Positions 24,739 to 36,648 of a DNA stretch of 64,000 nucleotides are shown in pieces. A model generated the notes under the pieces. That model searched no databases. It was not told where the DNA came from and saw only the letters and a list, made by a program, of their open reading frames with translations. The translations under genes were made by a program, and so were the position numbers. This stretch comes from Arthrobacter mobilis (lineage in GTDB: Bacteria > Actinomycetota > Actinomycetes > Actinomycetales > Micrococcaceae). The stretch is from assembly GCF_012395835.1 (NCBI RefSeq), contig NZ_JAAZSQ010000006.1:20596-84595 (forward strand). The letters are read 5' to 3'. How positions within the stretch are numbered: position 1 is the first letter of the stretch; every line of letters begins with the position of its first letter.

Positions 24739-25544
24739 GCACACCGGCCGCCAGCCTGCAGAACGCCTCGCTGTCCTTCGGGAACCGGGTGCTCTGGCAT
24801 GACCTGGACCTGCAGATCAACCCGGGAGAGTTTTTTGCCGTCCTGGGCCCGAACGGTTCGGGCAAGACAAGCCTGATGCGGGTCCTGCTCGGTCTGCAGC
24901 CGCTGAGCCACGGCACGGCACAGATCGACGGCCGGCCGGTGGCCCGCGGCAGCCGCGACATCGGCTACATCCCGCAGCAGAAATCTTTCGCTCCCGGCAC
25001 GCCGCTGCGGGCCAGGGACCTGGTCGGGCTGGGGGTGGACGGCGACCGCTGGGGCATCCGGTTCCGGTCGCGGGGCTTCCGCCGCCGGGTGGACGAACTG
25101 CTCGAGCAGGTTGGTGCCACATCCTACGCGGACGCGCCCGTCGGCCTGCTCTCGGGCGGCGAGCAGCAGCGCCTGCGCGCCGCACAGGCGCTCGCGACCG
25201 ATCCGAAGGTGCTGCTCTGCGACGAGCCGCTGCTTTCCCTGGACCTGCATCACCAGCAGGCCGTCAGCTCGCTGATCAACCGCCAATGCCGCGTGAACGG
25301 CAGCGCGGTGGTGTTCGTGACGCACGAGATCAATCCGGTGATCGAATATGTGGACCGGGTGCTCTACCTGGCCGGCGGGCAGTTCCGGGTCGGCGCCCCG
25401 GAGGAAGTCATGACCACCGAGGTGCTCTCGGCACTGTACAACAGCCACGTGGAAGTCATCCGCAACAAGGGCCGGATCGTGGTGCTGGGGCTGCCGGATG
25501 CCACCACGCACCACCACGGCGCCGGGCAGGACGGGGAACAGTAG
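24735..25544 (+). CDS. Zinc-type ABC transporter ATP-binding protein
   Basis: The 269-residue ABC ATPase has Walker A GPNGSGKTS, Q-loop YIPQQKSFAPGTPLRARDLV, signature LLSGGEQQRLRAAQAL, Walker B LLCDEPLLSLDL and H-loop VFVTHEIN. The C-terminus is His-rich (ATTHHHGAGQDGEQ), which is unusual and may bind or sense metal. It overlaps the binding-protein gene (ATGA) and ends two bases before the permease ATG, so all three form one translation unit. It drives uptake of the metal delivered by the lipoprotein. Confidence 0.87.
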   Translation: MSTPAASLQNASLSFGNRVLWHDLDLQINPGEFFAVLGPNGSGKTSLMRVLLGLQPLSHGTAQIDGRPVARGSRDIGYIPQQKSFAPGTPLRARDLVGLGVDGDRWGIRFRSRGFRRRVDELLEQVGATSYADAPVGLLSGGEQQRLRAAQALATDPKVLLCDEPLLSLDLHHQQAVSSLINRQCRVNGSAVVFVTHEINPVIEYVDRVLYLAGGQFRVGAPEEVMTTEVLSALYNSHVEVIRNKGRIVVLGLPDATTHHHGAGQDGEQ

Positions 25545-25546
25545 CC

Positions 25547-26506
25547 ATGGACTTCAGCGAACTCTGGGGCGCGGTCTTCAATTTCCAGGACTACGCCGAG
25601 CTGCTGCCGCTGGTACGCAATTCCCTGCTGGCCGGGGCCGTGCTGGGACTGGTCGGCGGCATGGTGGGCGTTTTCGTCATGATGCGGGATTTGGCCTTCG
25701 CTGTCCACGGCATCGCCGAACTGTCCTTTGCCGGGGCTGCCTTCGCCCTGCTCATCGGCGCCAACGTCGTCTTCGGTTCGCTGGCCGGGTCGGTGGTGGC
25801 AGCCCTGATCATCGGGTTCCTGGGCGTGCGTGCCCGGGACCGGAATTCGATCATCGGCGTGGTCATGCCCTTCGGGCTGGGCCTGGGGATCCTGTTCCTC
25901 TCGCTCTACCAGGGCCGCAGCGCCAACAAGTTCGGCCTGCTGACCGGCCAGATCGTCGCGGTGGACACGGTCCAGCTGGGCCTGCTGACCGGCTGCTCGG
26001 TGTTTGTCATCCTGGCACTGCTGGCCGTCTGGCGCCCGCTCACCTTCGCCAGCGTGGACCCGGAACTGGCCGAAGCCCGCGGGGTGCCGGTGGGCAAGCT
26101 CGGCATTGCCTTTATGTTCCTGCTCGGCCTGGCCGTGGCCCTGTCCATCCAGGTGGTCGGCGCGCTGCTGGTGCTGGCGCTGGTGATCACGCCCGCGGCC
26201 GCCGCGCTCCGGGTGGCCTCCTCGCCGCGCCTGGTGGTGCTGCTCAGCGTGCTTTTCGCCATGGTCTCGGTGGTCGGAGGCATCCTGCTGGCGCTGGGCG
26301 GACGGATCCCGATCAGCCCGTACGTGACCACGATTTCGTTTGTGATCTACCTGGTTTGCCGGCTCGTCGGCGGATGGCGGCAGCGGCGCGGCCTGGACCG
26401 GAAGGCCGGCCCCGCACTGCCGGGAGTCAGGGTTACTGCCGGGGTGGAACGCCAGGACCCGGCTCCGGCGGCGAAGACGGCCCTGCGGGAGCGCCCGAAT
26501 CCCTAG
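25547..26506 (+). CDS. Zinc-type ABC transporter permease
   Basis: The 319-residue ABC-3 family permease has about eight hydrophobic segments. Key stretches are GMVGVFVMMRDLAFAVHGIA, GAAFALLIGANVVFGSLAGS, SLYQGRSANKFGLLTGQIV, VVGALLVLALVITPAAAALR and GGRIPISPYVTTISFVIYLV. The ATG at 25547 follows directly on the ATPase stop. The open frame extends far upstream in the ATPase gene without meaning. The cytoplasmic C-terminal tail is about 45 residues. Its TAG stop lies inside CTAG, which also contains the stop of the convergent regulator gene. Confidence 0.87.
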   Translation: MDFSELWGAVFNFQDYAELLPLVRNSLLAGAVLGLVGGMVGVFVMMRDLAFAVHGIAELSFAGAAFALLIGANVVFGSLAGSVVAALIIGFLGVRARDRNSIIGVVMPFGLGLGILFLSLYQGRSANKFGLLTGQIVAVDTVQLGLLTGCSVFVILALLAVWRPLTFASVDPELAEARGVPVGKLGIAFMFLLGLAVALSIQVVGALLVLALVITPAAAALRVASSPRLVVLLSVLFAMVSVVGGILLALGGRIPISPYVTTISFVIYLVCRLVGGWRQRRGLDRKAGPALPGVRVTAGVERQDPAPAAKTALRERPNP

Positions 26507-26931
26507 GCACCGCACTCCGGGCACAGCCCGAACATCTCGACCGTGTGCGCGACCTCGGTAAAACCGTGTTCCTCGGCCACGCGTGCGGCCCAGCGCTCCA
26601 CTGCCGGCGCCTCGATTTCCACCGTCTTGCCGCAGTTGCGGCAGAGCAGGTGGTGGTGGTGGTGTTCGACGGCGCAGCGCCGGTACACGGCCTCGCCGTC
26701 GCCGCTGCGCAGCACGTCCACCTGCCCGTCCTCGGCCATCGACTGCAGGATCCGGTAGGTGGTGGCCAGCGATACCGAGTCCCCGCGTTCGTGCAGCAGC
26801 CGGTAGAGCTCCTGGGTGCTGACGAAATCGTCGAGGCTGTCCAGGGCATTGCCCACGGCCAGCCGCTGGCGGGTCATCCGCTGTTCGGCGCCGCGGCGGG
26901 GGCTCCGGGACTGGGCGGAGGGGATGGACAT
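26503..26931 (-). CDS. zur: Fur-family zinc uptake regulator
   Basis: The 142-residue Fur-family repressor has an N-terminal winged helix (RMTRQRLAVGNALDSLDDFV, LATTYRILQSMAEDGQVDVL) and a metal domain. The His cluster AVEHHHHHLLCRNCGKTVEI comes with two CxxC zinc-structural pairs (CRNC and CPEC). The regulatory-site His/Glu residues lie in VERWAARVAEEHGFTEVAHT. Convergence with a zinc-type importer and the Fur-like box before that importer favour Zur over Fur. The start ATG at 26931 has GGAAG close upstream; the frame runs open far beyond, antisense to other genes. The 3' ends of this gene and the permease overlap within CTAG. Confidence 0.88.
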   Translation of the reverse strand: MSIPSAQSRSPRRGAEQRMTRQRLAVGNALDSLDDFVSTQELYRLLHERGDSVSLATTYRILQSMAEDGQVDVLRSGDGEAVYRRCAVEHHHHHLLCRNCGKTVEIEAPAVERWAARVAEEHGFTEVAHTVEMFGLCPECGA

Positions 26932-27060
26932 GTCTTCCAGCCTACCAGTCAGGCTCTGCGGCAAACCGGCCTGTCCGTCCAATCGAGTCCGCAGCTGATG
27001 CCCGGTTCGGCGGCCGAAACGGGCACCATCCGCCAAGCCGATGGGGGAGTCCCGGGGCGC

Positions 27061-27066
27061 TAGGCT
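27061..27066 (+). promoter_or_regulatory. -10 element of a leaderless transcript
   Basis: TAGGCT six bases before the ATG at 27073. With the usual 6-8 nt gap from -10 to start of transcription, the mRNA begins at or next to the start codon. There is no Shine-Dalgarno sequence before this gene. Confidence 0.6.
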
Positions 27067-27072
27067 GGGCTC

Positions 27073-27771
27073 ATGCTGCTGACAAAGTACACGCACGCCT
27101 GTGTGCGGCTGGAGAACGACGGCGAAGTGCTGGTCATCGATCCGGGGACTTTCTCCGAAGTCGAGGAGGCGCTGCGCGGGGCCGGCACGGTGCTGGTCAC
27201 CCATGAGCACGCCGACCACGTGGACCTGGACCGGCTGCCCGGCATCCTCGCCGCCGGCACCCTGCACGTCTACGCCCCTGCCCGGGTCGCGGAGCAGCTG
27301 CGCTCGCTCACTGCCGCACTGCCCTCCGGGACTGCGGACGGCACCGCCGCGGAGCGGATCCACACGGTGGAACCGGATGCCGGCTTCGAGGTGCCGGGCT
27401 TCAGGATCCGGACCTTCGGCGGCCAGCATGCGTTGATCCACCCGCTCATCCCGGTAGTGGCCAACATCGGCTATCTGGTCAACGAGACCGTCTACCACCC
27501 GGGGGATTCCTTCGTGGTCCCGCACGGGCTGACCGCGCCCGCGGTGCTGGTTCCCGTCCACGCGCCGTGGAACAAGGTGTCCGAGGTGATCGACTTTGTG
27601 ACTGCCATGCGGGCCCGGCGCGCTTATCCGATCCACGACGGCCTGCTCAACGAGACCGGCCGCGGCCTGGTGGAAAAGCACGTCGCGTCCTTCGGCGCCC
27701 GGTACGGCACCAGCTACGAACATCTGGATCCGGGCCAGAGCGTGGACCTGGATGCAGTCCGCGAAGGATAG
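27073..27771 (+). CDS. MBL-fold metal-dependent hydrolase (UlaG-like)
   Basis: The 232-residue protein has the metallo-beta-lactamase signature THEHADHVDLDRLPGI (HxHxDH), upstream ligand-shell residues in MLLTKYTHACVRLENDGEVL and LVIDPGTF, and later metal ligands in YHPGDSFVVP (Asp) and YPIHDGLLNE (His). This is the short, UlaG-like branch of the family, found as a stand-alone hydrolase of unknown substrate. The start is leaderless after TAGGCT. It is followed six bases later by the sulfurtransferase, and the four genes to 30352 form a tight plus-strand run. Confidence 0.85.
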   Translation: MLLTKYTHACVRLENDGEVLVIDPGTFSEVEEALRGAGTVLVTHEHADHVDLDRLPGILAAGTLHVYAPARVAEQLRSLTAALPSGTADGTAAERIHTVEPDAGFEVPGFRIRTFGGQHALIHPLIPVVANIGYLVNETVYHPGDSFVVPHGLTAPAVLVPVHAPWNKVSEVIDFVTAMRARRAYPIHDGLLNETGRGLVEKHVASFGARYGTSYEHLDPGQSVDLDAVREG

Positions 27772-27777
27772 GCGCCG

Positions 27778-28719
27778 ATGATGACGGCAGCGGCCGGCGG
27801 GCCGGGACAGGTGCTGATCGGGGCACCGGCCCTGCGGGAACGGCTGGCCTCCGGGGAACGGACCATCCTGCTGGACGTGCGCTGGGCCTTGGGAGATCCC
27901 CACGGCCGGGAACATTATCTCGCCGGGCACCTGCCCGGCGCCGTGTATGTGGACCTGGAGAGCCAGTTGGCGGCCCCGGGGTCCGCAGCGCGTGGCCGCC
28001 ATCCGCTGCCGGACCCGGCGGCCTTCGAGCAGGCGGCCCGCGGCTGGGGCATTGACGACGGCGACACGGTCGTCGCCTACGATGCGGTGGGCGGCATGTC
28101 CGCGGCCCGGCTGTGGTGGCTGCTGCGTGACGGCGGCATGGCCCGCTGCTATCTGCTCGACGGCGGACTGGCGGCCTGGCAGGCTGCCGGCGGTCCGCTC
28201 GAGTCCGGGGACGTCCGGCCTGCCCCCGGCGCGGTCCGGCTGGTCCCCGGGCAGATGCCGGTCCTGGCGCTGGAGGACGTGGCGGACTTTGCCCGCACCC
28301 AGCTGCTGTTCGATGCCCGGGCCGCGGAGCGCTACCGCGGCGAGACCGAGCCGGTGGACCCCAAGGCCGGGCACATCCCCGGCGCCGTCAGTGCTCCCAC
28401 GGCCGCGAACCTGCAGGCGGATGGCCGTTTCCTGCCCGCGGAGGACCTCGTTGAACGGTTCCGACGCCTGGGCGCGGGACCGGCAGGGACGGGTGCCGGG
28501 AAGCAGGTTGCTGTCTACTGCGGCTCCGGGATTACCGCTGCGCATGAAGTTGCAGCGCTCGCCCAGGCCGGCATCGAGGCGGCCCTCTATCCGGGGTCCT
28601 GGTCCCAATGGTCCAACCAGCCCGGCCTGCCGGTAGCCACCGGGAATGAGCCCGGCGGCAGCACCGCGGCCGGAGGCCAGTGGCAAGCCTCCGGCGGAGC
28701 AGGTAGCGTCGGAGCATGA
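27778..28719 (+). CDS. Two-domain rhodanese sulfurtransferase
   Basis: The 313-residue protein has an inactive N-terminal rhodanese domain (DVRWALGDPHGREHYLAGHL, GIDDGDTVVAYDAVGG, with Asp where the active cysteine would be). The catalytic C-terminal domain contains DARAAERYRGETEPVDPKAG and the loop VYCGSGITAAHE, whose CGSGxTA loop is the mercaptopyruvate/thiosulfate sulfurtransferase type (the CGSGVTA form is usual). It moves sulfane sulfur to cyanide or another thiol. Two adjacent ATG codons (27778, 27781) are possible starts. The tail is Gly/Ser/Ala-rich. It overlaps the dehydrogenase gene by four bases. Confidence 0.9.
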   Translation: MMTAAAGGPGQVLIGAPALRERLASGERTILLDVRWALGDPHGREHYLAGHLPGAVYVDLESQLAAPGSAARGRHPLPDPAAFEQAARGWGIDDGDTVVAYDAVGGMSAARLWWLLRDGGMARCYLLDGGLAAWQAAGGPLESGDVRPAPGAVRLVPGQMPVLALEDVADFARTQLLFDARAAERYRGETEPVDPKAGHIPGAVSAPTAANLQADGRFLPAEDLVERFRRLGAGPAGTGAGKQVAVYCGSGITAAHEVAALAQAGIEAALYPGSWSQWSNQPGLPVATGNEPGGSTAAGGQWQASGGAGSVGA

Positions 28720-29927
28720 CTCTCGGCCGACCCGTTCCGCCGCCGCTGGGCGCGAACCTGACCCCGCAGCATGTCCGGCAGGCACCGGTTCAGCCCGGTG
28801 CCGGGACTTTGGTCCAGGCCTACGGCGCCACCTCCGCCGGCTCCGGCCTGGTCCCGCTCCGGATCGAGCGGCGGGCTGCCGGCCCACACGACGTCGAGAT
28901 CAGTATTGCCTTCTGCGGCCTCTGCCATTCCGACATACACGCCGCTCGCGGCGAGTGGCGCGACCAGCGCTACCCCCTGGTGCCCGGCCACGAGATCGTC
29001 GGGCGGGTCACGCGCACCGGCGAAGACGTGAGCATGTTCGTTGTCGGGGACCTGGTCGGGGTCGGCGGACTGGTCGATTCCTGCCGGACCTGCGAAAGCT
29101 GCAATGAAGGGCTGGAACAGTACTGCGAAAACGGCGCCGTGGCCACCTACGGCGCCGTGGACCAGCGGCACGGCGGGGAAGTCACCCAGGGCGGGTACGC
29201 CACCTCGATAACGGTCGATGAAAAGTACGTGCTCCGGATGCCGGAGAGCCTGGATCCGGCCGAGGCGGCACCGCTGCTCTGCGCCGGCATTACGGTGTTT
29301 TCCCCCATGCAGTATTTCGGGGTCGAGGCCTCGGACGCCGTCGGCGTCGTCGGCCTGGGAGGGCTGGGCCACCTGGCCGTGAAGATTGCCAAGGCACTGG
29401 GCGCGGTGGTCACCGTCTTCACGACGTCGCCGGAGAAGGTCGAAGAGGCGCGGCGGCTGGGCGCCGACCGCGTGCTGCTGTCCACCGACGCTGCGGCTCT
29501 GGCGGCGGCCCGGCGCAGCATCGACCTGGTCATCGATACGGTTTCGGCCGAGCACGAGCTGGGTCCCTACCTGAGGACCATCCGGCGGGACGGGGCGCTG
29601 ATCCAGGTGGGGCTGCCGCCGGGGGGCATGCCGCCGGTTCCGGTCGGCATGCTCATCGGCCGCCGGATCGCGTACGGCGGATCGATGATCGGCAGCATCG
29701 CCGAGACCCAGGAACTGCTGGACTTTTGCGCCGCCCATGACATCGCCGCCGAAGTGGAGCTGGTGACCGCTGACAAACTCAACGAGGCCTGGGACCGGAT
29801 GGTGGCAGGGGACGTGAAATACCGCTTTGTGCTCGATGTCGAGTCGCTGAGCCCGGGGAAGGACCCGGACGCCCCGCAGGACCAGGCCCGCCCGGATACT
29901 GCCCATACCGAGGAAAGGAACGCATGA
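28716..29927 (+). CDS. Zinc-dependent alcohol dehydrogenase, cinnamyl-alcohol-dehydrogenase-like
   Basis: The 403-residue MDR-family enzyme has catalytic-zinc ligands in FCGLCHSDIHAARGEW (Cys, His) and VPGHEIVGRVTRTG (His, Glu). Structural-zinc cysteines lie in SCRTCESCNEGLEQYC, and the NAD(P) fold VGVVGLGGLGHLAVKIAKAL follows. The sequence resembles the YahK/AdhC/CAD subgroup, usually NADPH-dependent aldehyde reductases. About 30 residues at the N-terminus and 25 at the C-terminus go beyond the normal 350-residue length. The ATG at 28716 overlaps the sulfurtransferase stop. CGGAG lies before it. Confidence 0.88.
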   Translation: MTLGRPVPPPLGANLTPQHVRQAPVQPGAGTLVQAYGATSAGSGLVPLRIERRAAGPHDVEISIAFCGLCHSDIHAARGEWRDQRYPLVPGHEIVGRVTRTGEDVSMFVVGDLVGVGGLVDSCRTCESCNEGLEQYCENGAVATYGAVDQRHGGEVTQGGYATSITVDEKYVLRMPESLDPAEAAPLLCAGITVFSPMQYFGVEASDAVGVVGLGGLGHLAVKIAKALGAVVTVFTTSPEKVEEARRLGADRVLLSTDAAALAAARRSIDLVIDTVSAEHELGPYLRTIRRDGALIQVGLPPGGMPPVPVGMLIGRRIAYGGSMIGSIAETQELLDFCAAHDIAAEVELVTADKLNEAWDRMVAGDVKYRFVLDVESLSPGKDPDAPQDQARPDTAHTEERNA

Positions 29928-30352
29928 GCACGCTGTTCACCAAGATCATCGAGGGCCAGATCCCCGGCCGGTTCGTCTGGAAGGACCCCGACGTCGTCGC
30001 CTTCCTGAGCATCGGCCCGCTGGCCGACGGGCATACTCTGGTGGTGCCCCGGCAGGAGGTGGACCGCTGGACCGACGCGCCGGCGGAGCTGCTGGCCAAG
30101 CTGACCGCCGTGGCCCAGAGGATCGGCAAGGCCCAGGTGGAGGCGTTCGGCTCGGCGCGGGCGGGCCTGATCATCGCCGGTTTCGAGGTCCACCACCTGC
30201 ACCTGCACGTCTGGCCGTCCAATTCCGAGGCCGAATACGACTTCAAGCGGGCGCAGCGGAACCCGGACCCTGCCGTCATGGAGGCCAGCGCGGAGAAGAT
30301 CCGTGTGGCTTTGCGGGCCGCCGGCCACGGGGAATTCGTCCCGGAAGCCTAG
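29924..30352 (+). CDS. HIT-family nucleotide hydrolase/transferase
   Basis: The 142-residue protein has the histidine-triad motif in VHHLHLHVWPSNSEAEYDF (HxHxHxx) and N-terminal TKIIEGQIPGRFVWKDPDVV with FLSIGPLADGHTLVVPRQEV, the HinT/Fhit-like nucleotide-binding start. Such proteins cleave adenosine phosphoramidates or dinucleoside polyphosphates. GAAAGGAACGC precedes the ATG, which overlaps the dehydrogenase stop (ATGA). Last gene of the plus-strand run. Confidence 0.9.
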   Translation: MSTLFTKIIEGQIPGRFVWKDPDVVAFLSIGPLADGHTLVVPRQEVDRWTDAPAELLAKLTAVAQRIGKAQVEAFGSARAGLIIAGFEVHHLHLHVWPSNSEAEYDFKRAQRNPDPAVMEASAEKIRVALRAAGHGEFVPEA

Positions 30353-30404
30353 GGCGCCGCTGCCGGCTCACACAGCCGGCAGCGGTCCCGGCGTCGCCGC
30401 GCGC

Positions 30405-31041
30405 CTAAACCGCAGGGGAGGAGGATGCGGCCCGGACGGCGGCAGCGACCATCGCCGCAAGGTCGCTCACGTTCCCTGCTGCCCACACGCCGGGCATTTC
30501 CGTCCGCCCCATCGGCCCGTCCCGATGAAGGTTCCCATCGGATGTTCCGTGAGCGTTCCGCCGCCGGCCTGCAGAGAGCGTACGGCGCCGTCGACGGTCC
30601 GGATATCGAGCGCGGCCAGCTGCTCCCGAGCCTCGTCGCCCGGGGCGGGCATCTGGTCGGGGAACAGCGCGACGTCGTCACTGAGCTGCCGGAACAGGAG
30701 GGCCTGGTGGATGCCCAGGGCGCTCGTGCCGAGGACGCCGATCCGCTGCCCGCGGACTTCCCAGCCATGGCAGTAGGGGCAATGCAGCGCACTCTTTCCC
30801 CGGAACTCCCGGACACCGGGCACGTCGGGGAGCCCGTCGGCCGGCCCGGTCGCGGCGGATCTCCGCGCCGTAGTGCTCTGCTTCCCGCCGTCCGGCAGCC
30901 GGCAGCTCGAGCGGCGGGATTGCATCCCTGCCGAGGACATTGTGCACGCCGGCGGCGGGAGCGTCCCAGGGGGACGGCTGCACTCAGGCCCGCGGCACCG
31001 CCTCCGATGACTGCGGCTTCATAGCTTGGTTCCGTACTCAC
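30405..31041 (-). pseudogene. Thioredoxin-reductase-like FAD/NAD(P) oxidoreductase, frameshifted
   Basis: Pieces of one flavoprotein lie in three frames of the minus strand. From 31041: SYEAAVIGGGAAGLSAAVPL (FAD-binding GxGxxG). Next: DAPAAGVHNVLGRDAIPPLE. Next: the redox centre ALHCPYCHGWEVRGQRIGVL with LLFRQLSDDVALFPDQ. Finally: RTEMPGVWAAGNVSDLAAMV up to a TAG at 30405. At least three frame changes and probable small deletions mean no working enzyme. The intact AAGGAGG before the GTG at 31041 suggests recent decay. It was a member of the CxxC thioredoxin-reductase-like family often paired with regulators or methyltransferases. Confidence 0.85.
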
Positions 31042-31119
31042 GGAGTACCTCCTTCATAGCATCGCTCCGGCGGACGTACCGGGTCCGGCGTGATGCTGGG
31101 TGCGCTGGTCCGTGCGGTG

Positions 31120-31998
31120 TCAGGGACGGCGGGCCGCCCAGGCGGTCCGGGTGCCGCGGACCGCCAGGTCGCGGCGGCGCAGCAGCGCGTGGGGGCCGTC
31201 CTCCGCCAGGAGATGGTCGAGGGTGTCGAGGTCCTCGGCGCCCAGCCGGCCGTCGAGGGCGGGCCGGATGAGGCGCAGGTAGGCCTGTGCGTAGCGGCCG
31301 GTGCCCGGCGAGGCCTGGCCGGCCTCGGTGCTGAAGCTTCGCTGCGCGGCGATCTGGAAGCCTGCCTGTTCCAGGTGGGGCCGCCAGTCCGGGTGCCGGT
31401 TCCAGTCCGCCTGTGCCAGCGCCTCGTGGCAGCGTGACTCCAGTCCCGGCCGGCCCGTTCCGACGTCGTCGGGCAGGAACCGCGGCAGGGTGTCCATTTC
31501 GATCACGACCAGCAGGCCGCCGGGGTTCAGCGCGGCGTAGGCGTCGCGCAATACCCGCTCCGGGTCGGCGACCTCGTGCAGGGATGAGGCGGCCCACGCG
31601 ATGTCCACTGCCCCGACCTCGGGCCAGGCGACGTCCAGGTCGGCCTGCACGACGCGCAATCGGCCCGCCAGGCCCTGTTCGCGTGCTGCGGCCCGGACCC
31701 GCTCGAGCATCACTGCCGACCTGTCGACCGCAACGACCGCAGCCGTTTCGAAACGGCGCGCCAGTGCCAGGCTGCCGGCACCTGTCCCGGCGCCCAGGTC
31801 GACGACGGTGCGCGGAAGCTCCGGCGCGTGCTGCCGGGTCCAGCCGGTTACCGCCGCCAGGTAGGTCGCGAGCACCTCTGCGTCCAGGTCCAGCAGCTCT
31901 GCGAGCCCCGCTGCATCGTGATGCGTGTGTCCTCCGCCGTACCGGTGGAGGCCGTGGTGCTGGTCGGGGGAGTGGTGGTGGGAGGAGTGCTGTGCCAT
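31120..31998 (-). CDS. SAM-dependent methyltransferase with His-rich N-terminus
   Basis: The protein of about 292 residues opens with a striking His-rich segment (MAQHSSHHHSPDQHHGLHRY, then GGGHTHHDAAGL; 10 His in the first 29). The class I methyltransferase core follows: VVDLGAGTGAGSLALARRFE (motif I), VVAVDRSAVMLERVR, VDIAWAASSLHEVADPERVL and ALNPGGLLVVIEMDTL. The His-rich end could bind nickel, zinc or copper. In-frame ATGs at 32016, 32007 and 31998 compete. I chose 31998 because TAGCAT, a possible -10, lies 7 nt before it (leaderless). It is divergent from the XRE-cupin regulator. The substrate is unknown. Confidence 0.8.
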   Translation of the reverse strand: MAQHSSHHHSPDQHHGLHRYGGGHTHHDAAGLAELLDLDAEVLATYLAAVTGWTRQHAPELPRTVVDLGAGTGAGSLALARRFETAAVVAVDRSAVMLERVRAAAREQGLAGRLRVVQADLDVAWPEVGAVDIAWAASSLHEVADPERVLRDAYAALNPGGLLVVIEMDTLPRFLPDDVGTGRPGLESRCHEALAQADWNRHPDWRPHLEQAGFQIAAQRSFSTEAGQASPGTGRYAQAYLRLIRPALDGRLGAEDLDTLDHLLAEDGPHALLRRRDLAVRGTRTAWAARRP

Positions 31999-32020
31999 GT
32001 CCTCCATGCTAAGCATTTCG

Positions 32021-32033
32021 TGCCTAACAGGCA
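32021..32033. promoter_or_regulatory. Palindromic operator between methyltransferase and XRE-cupin gene
   Basis: TGCCTAACAGGCA is a perfect 5-3-5 palindrome in the 48-bp gap between the two divergent genes, overlapping both likely promoters. It is well placed to be the binding site of the XRE-cupin regulator. Binding is inferred from position. Confidence 0.5.
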
Positions 32034-32046
32034 TACACTCTTGCTT

Positions 32047-32637
32047 ATGACGCAAGAACTGCCCTTGGACACCGTGATCCGCCAGCGCATCCGCGGCCTG
32101 CGGCTGGCCCGCGGCTGGTCGTTGGATGCCCTGGCCGCGCGCTGCTACCTCAGCCCGTCCACCCTGAGCCGGATCGAGACCGGGCACCGCAGGATCGCCC
32201 TCGACCAGCTGGTGCCCATCGCCCGGGCCCTCGACACCACGCTCGACCAGCTCGTGGAATCCGCCGAAGACGAGGACGTGGTGATCCGGCCGCAGCCCAG
32301 CCACACCCGCGGGATGACCACCTGGCTGCTGTCCCGCGAAGGGGCTGTCCACGGCGTGACCGTAGCGAAGATGCGCATCACTCCCGAACGGCCCGCCGGA
32401 GCAGAGCAACTGGGCGTGCATCCTGGCCGCGAGTGGTTCACGGTGCTGTCCGGCACGGCGCGCCTGCGGCTGGGGGAGCGGACCATCCTGGTCCAGCCCG
32501 GGGACGCGGCCGAGTTCTCGACCATGGTCCCGCACGCCATCGGCGCCCAGGACGGTCCGGTGGAGATCCTCACCATCTTCGACCACGACGGGGAGCGCGC
32601 CCACCTGCACACCGTGGAGGCGGCCCCGCGGCCGTGA
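32047..32637 (+). CDS. XRE-family regulator with C-terminal cupin domain
   Basis: The 196-residue protein has an N-terminal helix-turn-helix (IRGLRLARGWSLDALAARCY, LSPSTLSRIETGHRRIALDQ) and a C-terminal cupin (PGREWFTVLSGTARLRLGER, then ILVQPGDAAEFSTMVPHAIG). The cupin keeps an Asp/Glu/His metal or ligand pocket in part. This architecture senses small molecules. The ATG at 32047 lies about 8 bases after a TACACT hexamer without a ribosome binding site, so it may be leaderless. It probably controls the divergent methyltransferase through the palindrome at 32021. Confidence 0.87.
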   Translation: MTQELPLDTVIRQRIRGLRLARGWSLDALAARCYLSPSTLSRIETGHRRIALDQLVPIARALDTTLDQLVESAEDEDVVIRPQPSHTRGMTTWLLSREGAVHGVTVAKMRITPERPAGAEQLGVHPGREWFTVLSGTARLRLGERTILVQPGDAAEFSTMVPHAIGAQDGPVEILTIFDHDGERAHLHTVEAAPRP

Positions 32638-32688
32638 CGACGGCAGCAGGTGGACGTCTCCGCAGGCTGCGCTCCCGGGCTGCGCCGC

Positions 32689-36648
<3,960 letters not shown>

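Noticed and set aside
26503-28887. 794-codon minus-strand frame covering zur and beyond
   Set aside because: Only the last 142 codons are zur; the rest is antisense to the metallo-hydrolase and sulfurtransferase genes and has no family features.
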